This document shows positions 33,501-43,036 of a DNA stretch of 64,000 nt, piece by piece. The DNA comes from Janthinobacterium sp. J1-1 (GTDB taxonomy: Bacteria > Pseudomonadota > Gammaproteobacteria > Burkholderiales > Burkholderiaceae_D), in assembly GCF_030944405.1 (NCBI RefSeq), contig NZ_CP132339.1, positions 3,348,001 to 3,412,000 of the forward strand, read 5' to 3'. Position numbers and translations under genes: made by a program. Below the pieces are notes generated by a model that saw only the letters and a program-made list of their open reading frames with translations, made no database searches and had not been told where the DNA came from. How positions within the stretch are numbered: the stretch's first letter is position 1; the number at the start of each line of letters is the position of its first letter.

Positions 33501-34331
33501 GCCATGTCAGCAGATACTGAAACATCCGAAATCGAGCGCGCCGGCTTTGTCGAGCGCGCCATCGTGCGCCATCGCGGCGCCGGCAGCACCCCCGCCATCG
33601 ACCATGTCGCCGAGGAAATCCCGGTCGCGCTGGTCTTCAACGGCATCTCCCACGTGGTCATGATGGCCACCCCGCGCGACCTCGAAGCATTCGCCTGTGG
33701 CTTTGCGCTGACCGAAGGCGTGGTGGCGTCGGCCGCCGCCATTTTCGACTGCGAAGTATTCCTGCGTCCTGATTCGGCCGAAGTGGCGATGACCATCGCC
33801 CAGGAAGACTTCGTGCGCCTGAAAGACCGCCGCCGCGCGCTGACGGGCCGCAGCGGCTGCGGCGTATGCGGCATCGACAGCCTGGAAATGCTCGACCTGC
33901 GGCCGGAAGCGCTGCCGCCGGCGCTGATCACGGTCGACTTGCCGCAAGCGCTGGCGAAGGCCGCCGACGGCCTGCGCGCGCACCAGGCGCTGATGCAGGC
34001 CACCGGTGGCGTGCATGCGGCCGCCTGGTGCACGCCAGAGGGCGAGATCGTGCACGTGTTCGAGGATATCGGCCGCCACAATGGCCTCGACAAGCTGATC
34101 GGCCACCTGGCCCTGCAAGGCGCCGACCTGCGGCGCGGCTTCGTGTTTCTGTCCAGCCGCGGCAGCTACGAGCTGGCGCGCAAGGCGGCGCGCATGCGGA
34201 TTCCCTTGCTGGCGACCATCTCCGCGCCCAGCTCGCTGGCCATCCGCATCGCCACCGAGGCGGGCATGAAACTGGTGGGTTTCTGCCGCCAGGATGCATT
34301 TGTTGATTACACGCCACACATCACCTTGTAG
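33495..34331 (+). CDS. fdhD: Formate dehydrogenase accessory sulfurtransferase
   Basis: A 278-residue FdhD. The catalytic cysteine motif SGCGVCG places cysteines at 122 and 125; the FEDIGRHNGLDKL segment and the later SSRGSYELARKAA region are characteristic. FdhD receives sulfur from IscS and sulfurates the molybdenum cofactor before it is inserted into formate dehydrogenase, in the cytoplasm. No formate dehydrogenase genes are in the window. Starts at 33495 and 33504 are both possible; neither has a strong ribosome-binding site. Confidence 0.93.
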   Translation: MVAMSADTETSEIERAGFVERAIVRHRGAGSTPAIDHVAEEIPVALVFNGISHVVMMATPRDLEAFACGFALTEGVVASAAAIFDCEVFLRPDSAEVAMTIAQEDFVRLKDRRRALTGRSGCGVCGIDSLEMLDLRPEALPPALITVDLPQALAKAADGLRAHQALMQATGGVHAAAWCTPEGEIVHVFEDIGRHNGLDKLIGHLALQGADLRRGFVFLSSRGSYELARKAARMRIPLLATISAPSSLAIRIATEAGMKLVGFCRQDAFVDYTPHITL

Positions 34332-34373
34332 CCATCCGCTTGCCGCCAGAGGGGTTTGACTTGCGTCATGGAA

Positions 34374-34402
34374 ATGACATTCCACTGTCATTTTCCTGAC
34401 AT
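34374..34402 (+). promoter_or_regulatory. Pho box-like direct repeats upstream of olsB
   Basis: ATGACAT (34374), CTGTCAT (34385) and CTGACAT (34396) repeat with exact 11-bp spacing, a good match to the PhoB-binding pattern with mismatches in the outer repeats. They lie 46-75 bp upstream of the olsB start. PhoB control of ornithine-lipid synthesis is known in other bacteria. Confidence 0.65.
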
Positions 34403-34448
34403 ATTAGGCAAGTACGCTGGAGTCGTCTTGTTCACCAGGGATGACACC

Positions 34449-35210
34449 ATGCAAAACATAATCGCTACAAACGACACCAAGTCGCGGCCGGTACAACTGG
34501 TACTCAGCCAGGCAAGCACGGCCGAAGAGCTGCGCGAAGTACAGCGCCTGCGCTACAAGGTCTTTATCGAAACCATGGGCCTGACGTCGCTGGCCAATGC
34601 CGATGGCCTCGACAGCGACGAGTTCGACGCCCATTGCGATCACCTGATCGTGCGCGACGCCGATACCCTCAAAGTGGTCGGTACCTACCGCGTGCTGAGC
34701 GCCTCCAAGGCCGCCAAGCTGGGGCGCTTGTACTCCGAAAATGAATTCGACCTGAGCCGCCTGAACCACCTGCGCGGCCGCATGGTCGAAGCGGGGCGCG
34801 CCTGCATCCATCCGAAGTACCGTGGCGGCAGCGTGATCATGCTGTTGTGGTCGGGCCTGGCGGAGTACATGCGCCGCGAGCGCTGCGACTACCTGGTCGG
34901 TTGCGCCAGCATCAGCCTGGCCGACGGTGGCCACAATGCGGTGGCGGTTTACCAGGCGCTGGCGGAAAAGCATCTGGCGCCGTCCGAGTACCGCGTCACG
35001 CCGCACCTGCCGTTCCCTATCCACAAGGTGGAAGCGGCCCAGAAGCCGCAAGTGCCGCCATTGATCAAGGGTTACCTGCGTTCAGGCGCGTGGATTTGCG
35101 GCGAACCGGCCTGGGATCCTGATTTCGAGAGTGCCGACATGTTCATGATGATGCCGCTGGCGAATCTGGACGAGCGCTATGCGCGTCATTACGGGGTGAC
35201 GCCGGTCTGA
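34449..35210 (+). CDS. olsB: Ornithine-lipid acyltransferase OlsB-type GNAT protein
   Basis: A 253-residue GNAT-fold N-acyltransferase of the OlsB family. Typical segments: LREVQRLRYKVFIETMG (about 23-39), FDAHCDHLIVRD, and the acyl-donor region MVEAGRACIHPKYRGG. It should transfer a 3-hydroxyacyl group from ACP to ornithine, the first step of phosphorus-free ornithine lipids. The ATG at 34449 is used; an ORF opens 93 bp earlier but would cover the Pho box. No olsA acyltransferase is in the window. The family also includes other amino-acid N-acyltransferases, so the exact acceptor is inferred. Confidence 0.8.
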   Translation: MQNIIATNDTKSRPVQLVLSQASTAEELREVQRLRYKVFIETMGLTSLANADGLDSDEFDAHCDHLIVRDADTLKVVGTYRVLSASKAAKLGRLYSENEFDLSRLNHLRGRMVEAGRACIHPKYRGGSVIMLLWSGLAEYMRRERCDYLVGCASISLADGGHNAVAVYQALAEKHLAPSEYRVTPHLPFPIHKVEAAQKPQVPPLIKGYLRSGAWICGEPAWDPDFESADMFMMMPLANLDERYARHYGVTPV

Positions 35211-35379
35211 TGGAATAGCAGGGTAGGGCGAGATGGAACCTGGTGGCAGAAACAGACAGCATGGTTTGGGCTGTGCTTCCTTGATGTTGCCAGGGTTTGC
35301 TCTGTCAGGAGCGCACTGCAGGTAGTGGCCGAGTGGGCGGCGCCAGGAGCGCGGGCCGGGCCAGGCAAGGGCAAGAAGA

Positions 35380-35667
35380 TCAGTGGGTCGCGGTCGACGT
35401 CAATTCTTTCAGGTCGCGGATCGAGATCTCCGACTTTTCATGCATGCGCAACAAAATCGTCGCGCCCACGGCCAACTTGCCGTGGCGTATCTTGCTGATG
35501 ATGGGCGGCTGCACTTCCAGCACGCGGCACAATTCCGCATCATTTTTCAAATTGAGCTTTTCAATCAGGGTGTCGAGCAGCTTGTTGGGAACAAAGCTCG
35601 ATGGTTCCAGCGCACGCGCCCGGTTCATCGCTTCGATCATTTCCAGTTTCTTTTGCCGAACGTTCAT
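35380..35667 (-). CDS. Small helix-turn-helix (XRE-like) protein
   Basis: A 95-residue soluble protein whose central part (NKLLDTLIEKLNLKNDAEL ... VQPPIISKIRHGKL) looks like a Cro/XRE helix-turn-helix. A strong AAGGAGG-type ribosome-binding site precedes the ATG at 35667. Small proteins of this type are common in Oxalobacteraceae; the regulon is unknown. It is flanked by about 165 bp of non-coding DNA on both sides and has no partner gene. Confidence 0.78.
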   Translation of the reverse strand: MNVRQKKLEMIEAMNRARALEPSSFVPNKLLDTLIEKLNLKNDAELCRVLEVQPPIISKIRHGKLAVGATILLRMHEKSEISIRDLKELTSTATH

Positions 35668-35832
35668 ATACTCCTCCTTCAGGCCAGGGTAGGGACGGAA
35701 CCGCTGCCGGTTCCGCTGTGGGTGTTATCGCAGCACCGCCTTCGATGGTCATATTGTCAATCAACATTGGCACCAAGGCAATTTTATGGATAATACTACG
35801 ATAACAAAATTTGTGATAGATGGTCAGTAAAA

Positions 35833-36531
35833 TTAACTAAGTGTTTCGCGCATTTTTGCGGCGCCTGTTGTATTTTGCAAGCCGTCGCGGGTCAGTATCA
35901 TGGTCCGGTCGGCCATTTCGGCGGCCGCCACCGAATGCGTGACCATGATGGCGCAGCTGCCGTTGGCCTTGATCTCGGCGCGCAGCAATTGCAGGATGCC
36001 ATGCGCGGTTTCCGGATCGAGGTTGCCGGTCGGCTCGTCGGCCAGCACCAGCGCCGGCTTGTGCACCAGGGCGCGGGCGATCGCCACGCGCTGCATTTCG
36101 CCGCCCGACAACTGCTGCGGAAAGTCGCCACCGCGTCCGCCGAGTCCGACCGCGTCCAGCATGCTGGCCGCGCGTTCCTGGGGCAGGCCATTGAGCAGCA
36201 GGGGCAGGGCCACGTTCTGCAGCAGGGTCAGGTGCGGCAGCACGTGAAAGGCCTGGAAGATGAAACCCATGCGGGCGCGGCGCAAGCGCGTCGCGGCGGT
36301 ATCGTCCAGGCTGGACATGGCGATGCCATCGATCCATATCGGCTGTGCTTCAAGGCCGGGACCCGCGTCGGGCGTGTCGAGGCCGGCGATCAGGTTCAGC
36401 AGGGTCGACTTGCCGACACCGGAGTCGCCCATGATGGCAATGAATTCGCCCGCCGCGAAGCGGCACGACAGATTGGCCAGCACGGGGCGCGCGTTGGCAT
36501 AGGACTTGGACAGATGGCGCAATTCGAGCAT
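35833..36531 (-). CDS. ABC transporter ATP-binding protein, LolD/MacB-like
   Basis: A 232-residue ATPase of the LolD/FtsE/MacB subgroup. Walker A GDSGVGKS lies near residue 35, the signature LSGGEMQRVAIARAL near 140 and Walker B LVLADEPTGNLD near 160, all intact. Enzymes of this class power lipoprotein release or macrolide/peptide efflux with an FtsX-like permease. No permease gene adjoins it, so the partner must be elsewhere. Start at 36531 gives the canonical LELRHLSKSY opening; an in-frame GTG lies 9 bp upstream. Confidence 0.87.
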   Translation of the reverse strand: MLELRHLSKSYANARPVLANLSCRFAAGEFIAIMGDSGVGKSTLLNLIAGLDTPDAGPGLEAQPIWIDGIAMSSLDDTAATRLRRARMGFIFQAFHVLPHLTLLQNVALPLLLNGLPQERAASMLDAVGLGGRGGDFPQQLSGGEMQRVAIARALVHKPALVLADEPTGNLDPETAHGILQLLRAEIKANGSCAIMVTHSVAAAEMADRTMILTRDGLQNTTGAAKMRETLS

Positions 36532-36915
36532 GGTGGTCACGATCTTGGTAGCAAGATTAAAAGCGGCGGCACGCGGGGAAGAGGGGTGCCTGGAAACGAC
36601 ATTGGCGCGCGGCGGATTGTTTGGCCGGCAATGTGGAGTATACGACAGCCTTGTTTCTTTTGCTTGCACAACTTCATTTACGCAACAAAGTGTGTATCGG
36701 ATTCAACTGATGACGAAAAAAAACGCATGAAAGGTAAGTGAACTGGCGTACGGCTGGGGTTTGAATATTCGGCTATGATGGAAAAACGTCATCGCCATGC
36801 CGTTGCGAAACAGGTGCCTGTCAGCCGTTTCCACTATGACGCGATGCTTGAACTGCGCCGCTGCGGCCTTGCGGCCGTGACCGTTGTTGCTACCTCTCAC
36901 AATCTCAGCCAGCCC
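36532..36915. other. Intergenic region between the ABC ATPase and egtD
   Basis: A 384-bp divergent region. It is more AT-rich than the flanks around 36640-36730 and should hold the promoters of both genes. An open frame continues upstream of egtD to 36775, but its sequence does not look like part of EgtD. I find no RNA gene, clear palindrome or repeat here. Confidence 0.6.
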
Positions 36916-37914
36916 ATGACCAAGACCTTTGCGCCGCCATCGACAGATCTTCGCCAGCCCGCCACCGCCCCCCTTTTGAAGGCGGCAGCCACTCCTGCAA
37001 CGATAGCCGAGGTGGCGCAAGGCCTGCTGGCGCCATCCGCCTGGACCTCGCCCAAGTACTTGTACGATGCGCTGGGTTCCAAATTGTTTGAAGCCATCTG
37101 CGTCTTGCCCGAGTACTATCCGACGCGCACCGAGGCCGCCATCTTTGCCCGTCACGGCGCCGACATGGCGCAAGCCGTGGGGCCGGGCAGCACCCTGGTC
37201 GACCTGGGCGCCGGCAATTGCGCCAAGGCCGCCAGCCTGTTCCCGCTGTTACAGCCGGCGCAGTACGTGGCCATTGATATCTCGTATGATTTTCTCAGCG
37301 AATCGCTGGGCCGGCTGCAGCAGCGCTTTCCGGCGATCGACATGCTGGGCCTGGGGCTGGACTTTTTCAGCGGCCTGGAGCTGCCCGCGTCGGTGCGCGA
37401 CAGCAAGCGGCTGTTTTTCTATCCCGGTTCCTCGATCGGCAATTTCACGCCGGACCAGGCCATCGCCTTTTTGCGCGAGGTGCGCGCCAGCGCCGGCCCC
37501 GACGGCGGCTTGCTGATTGGCGTCGACCTGATCAAGGACGATGCCGTGCTCGACGCCGCCTACGATGACGCGCTGGGCGTCACGGCCGCGTTCAACCTGA
37601 ACATGCTGCGCCACCTGAACTGCTTGATGGGCGCCGATTTCGACGTGCGGCAATGGCGGCACCACGGCTTTTTCAATCCCCGCGAGAGCCGCGTCGAGAT
37701 GCACCTGGAAGCGCGCAGCGAGCAGCTGGTGCGCTGGCAGGGCGGCCAGCGGCGCTTTGCCAAGGGCGAATGCATCCACACGGAAGACAGTTATAAATAT
37801 ACGCGGGCCAGTTTTGTCGGGCTGCTGGAACAGGCCGGCTTTGCCACCGCCCAGGTCTGGACCGATGAGCAGAACTGGTTTGCCGTGATCCACGCGCGCG
37901 CCATCCGCGACTAA
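36916..37914 (+). CDS. egtD: L-histidine N(alpha)-methyltransferase
   Basis: A 332-residue SAM-dependent methyltransferase of the EgtD family. Typical motifs: SPKYLYDALGSKLFEAICVLPEYYPTRTE (quoted in part, about 40-68), LVDLGAGNCAKA for the SAM-binding loop, and FYPGSSIGNF. It trimethylates histidine to hercynine, the first step of ergothioneine biosynthesis. I chose the ATG at 36916; the longer open frame lacks family similarity. Its stop is 9 bp before the egtB start, so the two form an operon. Confidence 0.94.
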   Translation: MTKTFAPPSTDLRQPATAPLLKAAATPATIAEVAQGLLAPSAWTSPKYLYDALGSKLFEAICVLPEYYPTRTEAAIFARHGADMAQAVGPGSTLVDLGAGNCAKAASLFPLLQPAQYVAIDISYDFLSESLGRLQQRFPAIDMLGLGLDFFSGLELPASVRDSKRLFFYPGSSIGNFTPDQAIAFLREVRASAGPDGGLLIGVDLIKDDAVLDAAYDDALGVTAAFNLNMLRHLNCLMGADFDVRQWRHHGFFNPRESRVEMHLEARSEQLVRWQGGQRRFAKGECIHTEDSYKYTRASFVGLLEQAGFATAQVWTDEQNWFAVIHARAIRD

Positions 37915-37923
37915 GGAGCTTAC

Positions 37924-39198
37924 ATGCACGCCGCCCATAGCCAGGCCCAAGCCGCCAGCCATCCCTTGCTGGAACACTACCAGCGCGTGCGCCAGCACTC
38001 GCTGCAGCTGGCCGCGCCGCTGTCCGACGAGGATTGCGGCGCGCAGTCGATGCCCGACGCCAGCCCCGTGAAATGGCATCTGGCCCATACCACCTGGTTT
38101 TTCGAGACGTTTATCCTGGAAACGCTGGAAGACGGCTTTGCGCCGTTCCACCCGGCCTTCCGGGTGCTGTTCAATTCCTATTACAACGGCATCGGCGACA
38201 AGCACCCGCGTGCCCAGCGCGGCTTGCTGACACGGCCCGGCATGGCGCAGGTGCGCGCCTACCGCGCCGACGTCGACGCACGCATGGCGCGCCTGATGGA
38301 CGGCGGCCTGGCCCCGGCGCAGCAGGAACGCCTGGCCATGCTGCTGACCCTGGGTCTGGAACACGAACAGCAGCACCAGGAGCTGTTGCTGACCGACGTC
38401 AAGCACCTGCTGGCGCAAAGCGCGCTGTTTCCCGCTTATCTGGACGCGCCTTCCGCGCGCGCGGTGGCGGCACCAAGCGGCAAGGCGGGCTGGATCGCGT
38501 TTGACGGCGGCTTGAGCGAGATCGGTTACGCGGGCGAGGGCTTTTGCTTCGACAATGAATTGCCGCGTCACCAGCAATTCGTCGCCCCGTTCGAGCTCGC
38601 CTCCAGCCTGGTCACCAACGGCGAATACCTGGCCTTTATCGAGGCCGGTGGCTACCGCAATGCCAGCCTGTGGCTGGCCGAGGGCTGGGACTGGGTGCGT
38701 AGCCAGGGCCTGGCATGCCCGCTGTACTGGCAGCAGGACGGCTCGGGCAACTGGCTGGAATTTACCCTGCATGGCCTGCAGCCACTGGATATGGAGCGGC
38801 CGGCCACCCACCTGTCGCTGTTCGAAGCGGACGCCTACGCCCACTGGGCCGGCGCGCGCCTGCCGACGGAGGCGGAGTGGGAGCTGGCGGCGCACGGCGT
38901 GCCGATGCAGTGCGGCCAGCTGCATCCGGCCGCGGCGGTGCCCGGCGCCGGCTTGCGCCAACTGTTCGGCCACTGCTGGCAATGGACCAGCAGCAGCTAT
39001 GCGCCGTATCCCGGCTACCGCACGGCGCCTGGCGCGCTCGGTGAATACAACGGCAAGTTCATGCTGAACCAGTATGTGCTGCGCGGCTCGTCCTGCGCCA
39101 CGCCGGCCGGCCATGCGCGCGCCAGCTACCGCAATTTCTTCCCGGCCGGCGCGCGCTGGCAATTTACAGGCATACGCCTGGCGCGCCAGGTCGACTGA
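37924..39198 (+). CDS. egtB: Ergothioneine biosynthesis iron-dependent sulfoxide synthase EgtB
   Basis: A 424-residue protein with an N-terminal DinB-like domain carrying the iron ligands (H52/H55 in WHLAHTTWFFE, and H147 and H151 in LEHEQQHQELL) and a C-terminal FGE-sulfatase domain (from about 185, ending with the SWEWTSS-like QWTSSSYAPYPG and RGSS motifs). It joins hercynine to a thiol (gamma-glutamylcysteine or cysteine) as a sulfoxide. The pair egtD-egtB is the minimal core of the pathway; egtC and egtE are absent here. An RBS AGGAG precedes the ATG. Confidence 0.93.
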   Translation: MHAAHSQAQAASHPLLEHYQRVRQHSLQLAAPLSDEDCGAQSMPDASPVKWHLAHTTWFFETFILETLEDGFAPFHPAFRVLFNSYYNGIGDKHPRAQRGLLTRPGMAQVRAYRADVDARMARLMDGGLAPAQQERLAMLLTLGLEHEQQHQELLLTDVKHLLAQSALFPAYLDAPSARAVAAPSGKAGWIAFDGGLSEIGYAGEGFCFDNELPRHQQFVAPFELASSLVTNGEYLAFIEAGGYRNASLWLAEGWDWVRSQGLACPLYWQQDGSGNWLEFTLHGLQPLDMERPATHLSLFEADAYAHWAGARLPTEAEWELAAHGVPMQCGQLHPAAAVPGAGLRQLFGHCWQWTSSSYAPYPGYRTAPGALGEYNGKFMLNQYVLRGSSCATPAGHARASYRNFFPAGARWQFTGIRLARQVD

Positions 39199-39199
39199 G

Positions 39200-39333
39200 A
39201 ACGCCTAACCAAACCTACTACGCGTCGGTATAGGCAGCTTGCGATGCTCACTGCCTCGGCGGCCCCGTGCATGCGCACAGCTGCGCTTCTCGGCCGCCTC
39301 TCCCTTCCGCTCGCTACGGTTTTGTTAGGCGTT
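39200..39333. repeat. 134-bp inverted-repeat element between egtB and the chemoreceptor
   Basis: The ends AACGCCTAACCAAACC (39200-39215) and GGTTTTGTTAGGCGTT (39318-39333) are inverted copies matching at 15 of 16 positions, around a 102-bp core that is not coding. It lies just after egtB and before the convergent mcp stop. It could be a MITE-like dispersed repeat or a large bidirectional terminator. No clear target-site duplication is visible. Confidence 0.6.
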
Positions 39334-39342
39334 GTAAAGGTA

Positions 39343-40923
39343 TCAAACCAGTGCCAACTGACGTCGGCCTGTTTGCTGCTGGTCCAGCTTGAACTGGCTG
39401 ACCAGCGTTTCCAGTTCGCCGGCCTGGTCGTGCATGGCGGCGGCCGCTGCGGCTGCCTGTTCCACCAGCGCCGCGTTTTGCTGGGTGGTCTGGTCCATCT
39501 GCATGATGGCGGCATTGATCTGTTCGATGCCTTCGCTCTGCTCGTGGTTGGCCGTGCTGATCTCGCCGACGATGGCGCTGACCCGGCCCACGCTGGCCAC
39601 CACTTCGTCCATGGTGCTGCCGGCCTGGCTGACCAGCCGCGCACCCTGGTCGACCTGGCTGACGGAGTCGGCGATCAGCGCCTTGATTTCCCTGGCCGCC
39701 GCGCTCGACCGCTGTGCCAGGTTGCGCACTTCGGTGGCAACCACGGCAAAGCCGCGGCCCTGTTCGCCGGCGCGCGCCGCTTCCACCGCCGCGTTCAGCG
39801 CCAGGATATTGGTCTGGAAGGCGATGCCGTCGATCACGCCGATAATGTCGACAATTTTCTTCGATGAGCTATTGATGGCGTCCATGGTGCCGATCACCTG
39901 CGCCATGGCGGTGCCGCCGCGCTGCGCCACTGCGGCGGCGGAGCGGGCCAGCTGGTCGGCCTGGCGCGCGTTGTCGCTGTTGCTGCGCACGGTGCCCGTC
40001 ATCTCGATCATCGACGAAGCGGTCTCTTCCAGAGCACTGGCCTGGGCTTCGGTGCGGGCCGACAGGTCGGCATTGCCGCTGGCAATTTCGCTCGACGCCA
40101 CGGCAATCGCACCGGTGCCGCCGCGTACCTGCCCCACCAGTGCGGCCAGGTTGTCGTTCATCTCGCGCAGCGCCTGCAGCAGCTGCCCCGTTTCATCCTT
40201 GCCATCGGCCACGATCTTGCTGCTCAGGTCGCCCGCCGCCACCGCGCGCGCCACGGTCAATGCATACGCCAGCGGGGCGGTGATCGAGCGCGTCACATAC
40301 CTGGCAAACAGCACGCCCAGCAGCACGGCGGCCGCGCCCAGGCCGGACATCATGATATTGGCCAGCGAAATGTTTTGCTGGATCTGTTCGCCGCCTTGCA
40401 GCACCATGCCGCGCTGCAGGTCATTGAGGGTATTGACGGTCGCTTGCAGGCTGGCCAGGGCCGGCAGGGTATCCTTGCGCACATGCTCGGCGGCCGCTTC
40501 GCGCTGGCCGGCCATCAGCAGCTTGTCGGCCTGGCTGAAGGAGGCGACATAAGCCTTGCGCTGCTGCTTCAGGGTGGCCAGCAGGCTCAGGCCTTTGGGC
40601 GTGTGCACCAGTTGGTCGAGCACCTCCAGCGATTTGGTGATGGTGATTTTATTGGCGTCGATCTCGGCGTGGATGGCGTTCGAGTGGGCCCCATCCTCAT
40701 GGATGAACAGCTCCAGCACCAGCGCCGCGTTCGAGCGCGTGGTGCTGCGGATGGTGGCGATGGCATCGGCCTTGGCCCAGTCGCTCTGGATAATGAACTC
40801 GCTGAGCGCGCCTATCTTGTCGAGTCGCAACAGGCCGGTGGCGATCAGCACCACCATCAGCAGCAATACCATGCCAAAACCCGCGCCCAGCCGTGCGCCT
40901 ATCTTCATGTCCGTCAATTTCAT
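39343..40923 (-). CDS. Methyl-accepting chemotaxis protein
   Basis: A 526-residue chemoreceptor: helix 1 (about 11-31), periplasmic four-helix-bundle ligand domain (about 35-185), helix 2 (about 190-210), HAMP (about 211-265) and a cytoplasmic signalling domain with the hairpin tip [32 protein letters not shown] (quoted in part, about 366-400). It should signal to CheA/CheW. The ligand is unknown. It lies convergent to egtB across the inverted-repeat element. Confidence 0.94.
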   Translation of the reverse strand: MKLTDMKIGARLGAGFGMVLLLMVVLIATGLLRLDKIGALSEFIIQSDWAKADAIATIRSTTRSNAALVLELFIHEDGAHSNAIHAEIDANKITITKSLEVLDQLVHTPKGLSLLATLKQQRKAYVASFSQADKLLMAGQREAAAEHVRKDTLPALASLQATVNTLNDLQRGMVLQGGEQIQQNISLANIMMSGLGAAAVLLGVLFARYVTRSITAPLAYALTVARAVAAGDLSSKIVADGKDETGQLLQALREMNDNLAALVGQVRGGTGAIAVASSEIASGNADLSARTEAQASALEETASSMIEMTGTVRSNSDNARQADQLARSAAAVAQRGGTAMAQVIGTMDAINSSSKKIVDIIGVIDGIAFQTNILALNAAVEAARAGEQGRGFAVVATEVRNLAQRSSAAAREIKALIADSVSQVDQGARLVSQAGSTMDEVVASVGRVSAIVGEISTANHEQSEGIEQINAAIMQMDQTTQQNAALVEQAAAAAAAMHDQAGELETLVSQFKLDQQQTGRRQLALV

Positions 40924-41025
40924 GATGCTTCCTTCGGTAGCTATTGCATAGTCTCCGATGGTCTTCTTCTCATTTGATTATACGGTTTGTGATACCTGGA
41001 TGGCATCAATGTGGCCACTGGAAAT

Positions 41026-41063
41026 GAAAAAAGCGGAACGACCGTCAAGTCATTCCGCTTTTT
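41026..41063 (-). terminator. Rho-independent terminator of leuA
   Basis: AAAAAGCGGAA (41028-41038) and TTCCGCTTTTT (41053-41063) form an 11-bp stem. On the minus strand it lies 27 bp after the leuA stop and ends in a T-run. Confidence 0.85.
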
Positions 41064-41089
41064 CTCCTATGAGAATCGCTGCCTGGTGC

Positions 41090-42796
41090 TTACGCGGCGG
41101 CGGCTGGCGTTACCGCCGCTGTTGTTTTTTCGCCTTCCGTTTGCTTGATGCGGCGGTTCACGGCCGACAGGACGGCCTTGAACGAGGCGGTGACGATATT
41201 GCTGTCGATGGCCGCGCCGAACAGGGTCGGGCCGTTATCGAGGCGCAGCTCGACATAGCAGGCGGCCTTGGCGTTGGCGCCCGAACCGATCGAGTGCTCG
41301 TGGTAGTCCATCAGCTTGATGTCGAGACCGAGCGCATTGACGAAGGCGTCGATCGGACCATTGCCGCCGCCCTGCAGCGCCAGTGGCGACTGGCGGTGCG
41401 ACAGGCTGATGTCGATCTGCACCGATTCGTCGCTGCTGGTGTCTTCCACCATGCGGTGCGAGCCGTAGGCGTAGGGCGCGGTCTGTTCCAGGTATTCCTT
41501 CTGGAAGATGTCGTGGATGTCCTGTGCGGCGATTTCGCGGCCGGTGGCGTCGGCCACGGCTTGCACGGCGCGCGAGAATTCGATCTGCAGGCGGCGCGGC
41601 AAGACCAGGCCGTATTCCTGTTCCAGCAAGTACGCCATGCCGCCCTTGCCGGACTGGCTGTTGACGCGGATCACGGCGTCGTAGCTGCGGCCCAGGTCGG
41701 CCGGATCGATCGGCAAGTACGGTACTTCCCAGATGCTGTCCGGTTGCTGCTTGGCAAAACCTTTTTTGATCGCATCCTGGTGCGAGCCGGAGAACGCGGT
41801 AAACACCAGGTCGCCCGCATACGGGTGGCGCGGGTGGACCGGCAACTGGTTGCATTCTTCCACGCACTTGCGCACGGTATCGATATCGGAGAAATCCAGG
41901 CCCGGGTGCACGCCCTGCGTGTACAAATTCATCGCCAGGGTGACCAGGTCGACGTTGCCGGTGCGCTCGCCATTGCCGAACAAACAGCCTTCGACCCTGT
42001 CGGCGCCGGCCATCACGGCCAGCTCGGCGGAAGCGACGGCCGTGCCGCGGTCATTGTGCGGGTGCACGCTGATGATGATGGAATCGCGGCGCGCCAGCTT
42101 GCGCGACATCCATTCGATCTGGTCGGCATACACGTTCGGCGTGCTGCATTCGACGGTCGACGGCAGGTTGATGATCATCTTGTTGGCCGGGGTCGGTTTC
42201 CAGATGGCGCTGACGGCGTCGCAGATATGCTTGGAGAAATCGAGTTCGGTGGTCGAGAACGATTCAGGCGTGTATTCGAAGCCCCATTCCGTTTCCGGAT
42301 GCTGTGCGACCAGCTGTTTCACCAGGGTGGTGCCGGTGGTGGCGATATTGGTGATTTCTTCGCGCGACATGCCGAACACGACTTTGCGGAACACGGGGGC
42401 CACCGAATTGTACAGGTGGACGATGGCGCGCTTGGCGCCGACCACGGATTCCACCGTGCGGCGGATCAGCTCTTCACGCGACTGCGTCAGCACGATGATG
42501 GTGACGTCGTCCGGGATGCGCTTTTCATCGACCAGTTTGCGCACGAAGTCGAAATCGGTCTGCGAGGCGGACGGGAAACCCACTTCGATTTCCTTCAGGC
42601 CGATGGCGATCAGCATTTCAAAGAATCGCAGCTTCTTCTCGGCGCTCATCGGCTCGATCAGCGACTGGTTACCGTCGCGCAAGTCGGTGCTCATCCAGAT
42701 CGGCGGTTTATCGATGATCTGGTTTGGCCATTGACGGTCGGTCAATTTGACGGGAGGGAAGGCGCGGTATTTGGAAGCTGGATTTTGCAACATCAT
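41090..42796 (-). CDS. leuA: 2-isopropylmalate synthase
   Basis: A 568-residue LeuA of the long (type 2) class. It has the HMGL-like TIM barrel ([13 protein letters not shown] near 40-52 with the metal-binding Asp; [11 protein letters not shown] near 245) and a C-terminal regulatory domain that normally binds leucine. It condenses acetyl-CoA with 2-oxoisovalerate, the first step of leucine biosynthesis. Start is the first of two ATG codons (42794-42796), with AGGAG 9 bp upstream. A leucine-rich leader ORF and a terminator-like hairpin lie upstream, so transcription attenuation by leucyl-tRNA is likely. Confidence 0.94.
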   Translation of the reverse strand: MMLQNPASKYRAFPPVKLTDRQWPNQIIDKPPIWMSTDLRDGNQSLIEPMSAEKKLRFFEMLIAIGLKEIEVGFPSASQTDFDFVRKLVDEKRIPDDVTIIVLTQSREELIRRTVESVVGAKRAIVHLYNSVAPVFRKVVFGMSREEITNIATTGTTLVKQLVAQHPETEWGFEYTPESFSTTELDFSKHICDAVSAIWKPTPANKMIINLPSTVECSTPNVYADQIEWMSRKLARRDSIIISVHPHNDRGTAVASAELAVMAGADRVEGCLFGNGERTGNVDLVTLAMNLYTQGVHPGLDFSDIDTVRKCVEECNQLPVHPRHPYAGDLVFTAFSGSHQDAIKKGFAKQQPDSIWEVPYLPIDPADLGRSYDAVIRVNSQSGKGGMAYLLEQEYGLVLPRRLQIEFSRAVQAVADATGREIAAQDIHDIFQKEYLEQTAPYAYGSHRMVEDTSSDESVQIDISLSHRQSPLALQGGGNGPIDAFVNALGLDIKLMDYHEHSIGSGANAKAACYVELRLDNGPTLFGAAIDSNIVTASFKAVLSAVNRRIKQTEGEKTTAAVTPAAAA

Positions 42797-42993
42797 GATC
42801 GGGTACTCCTGAAGATAGGGGGGAATCGAAATTCGGTGTGGCGCAAGCTTGCCGGGCGGCCACGCAACACTAGGCCAGGCAAGCGATCGGTAGTTTTAGC
42901 AGGCAGAGTGGGGCAACGGCGCCGGCGGTCGCAAAAGAAACTGTGTGTGGTGCTGGGGATGGTGCAAACATCTCAAACCTTCCAGGGTTTTTT

Positions 42994-43011
42994 TAAAACA
43001 CGCCGGCGTGT
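42994..43011 (-). terminator. Putative leuA attenuator hairpin
   Basis: On the minus strand the 14-bp palindrome ACACGCCGGCGTGT (42998-43011) is followed by TTTT/AAAA; it lies 26 bp after the stop of the leader ORF and about 200 bp before leuA. Its position fits an intrinsic attenuator that forms when the leader is translated without stalling. Confidence 0.55.
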
Positions 43012-43036
43012 GGCCAGGCGCAGCAAAGCGGCAAAC

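Noticed and set aside
36775..36915. N-terminal extension of egtD from an upstream ATG
   Set aside because: The extra 47 residues show no similarity to EgtD, and family members begin near the ATG at 36916.
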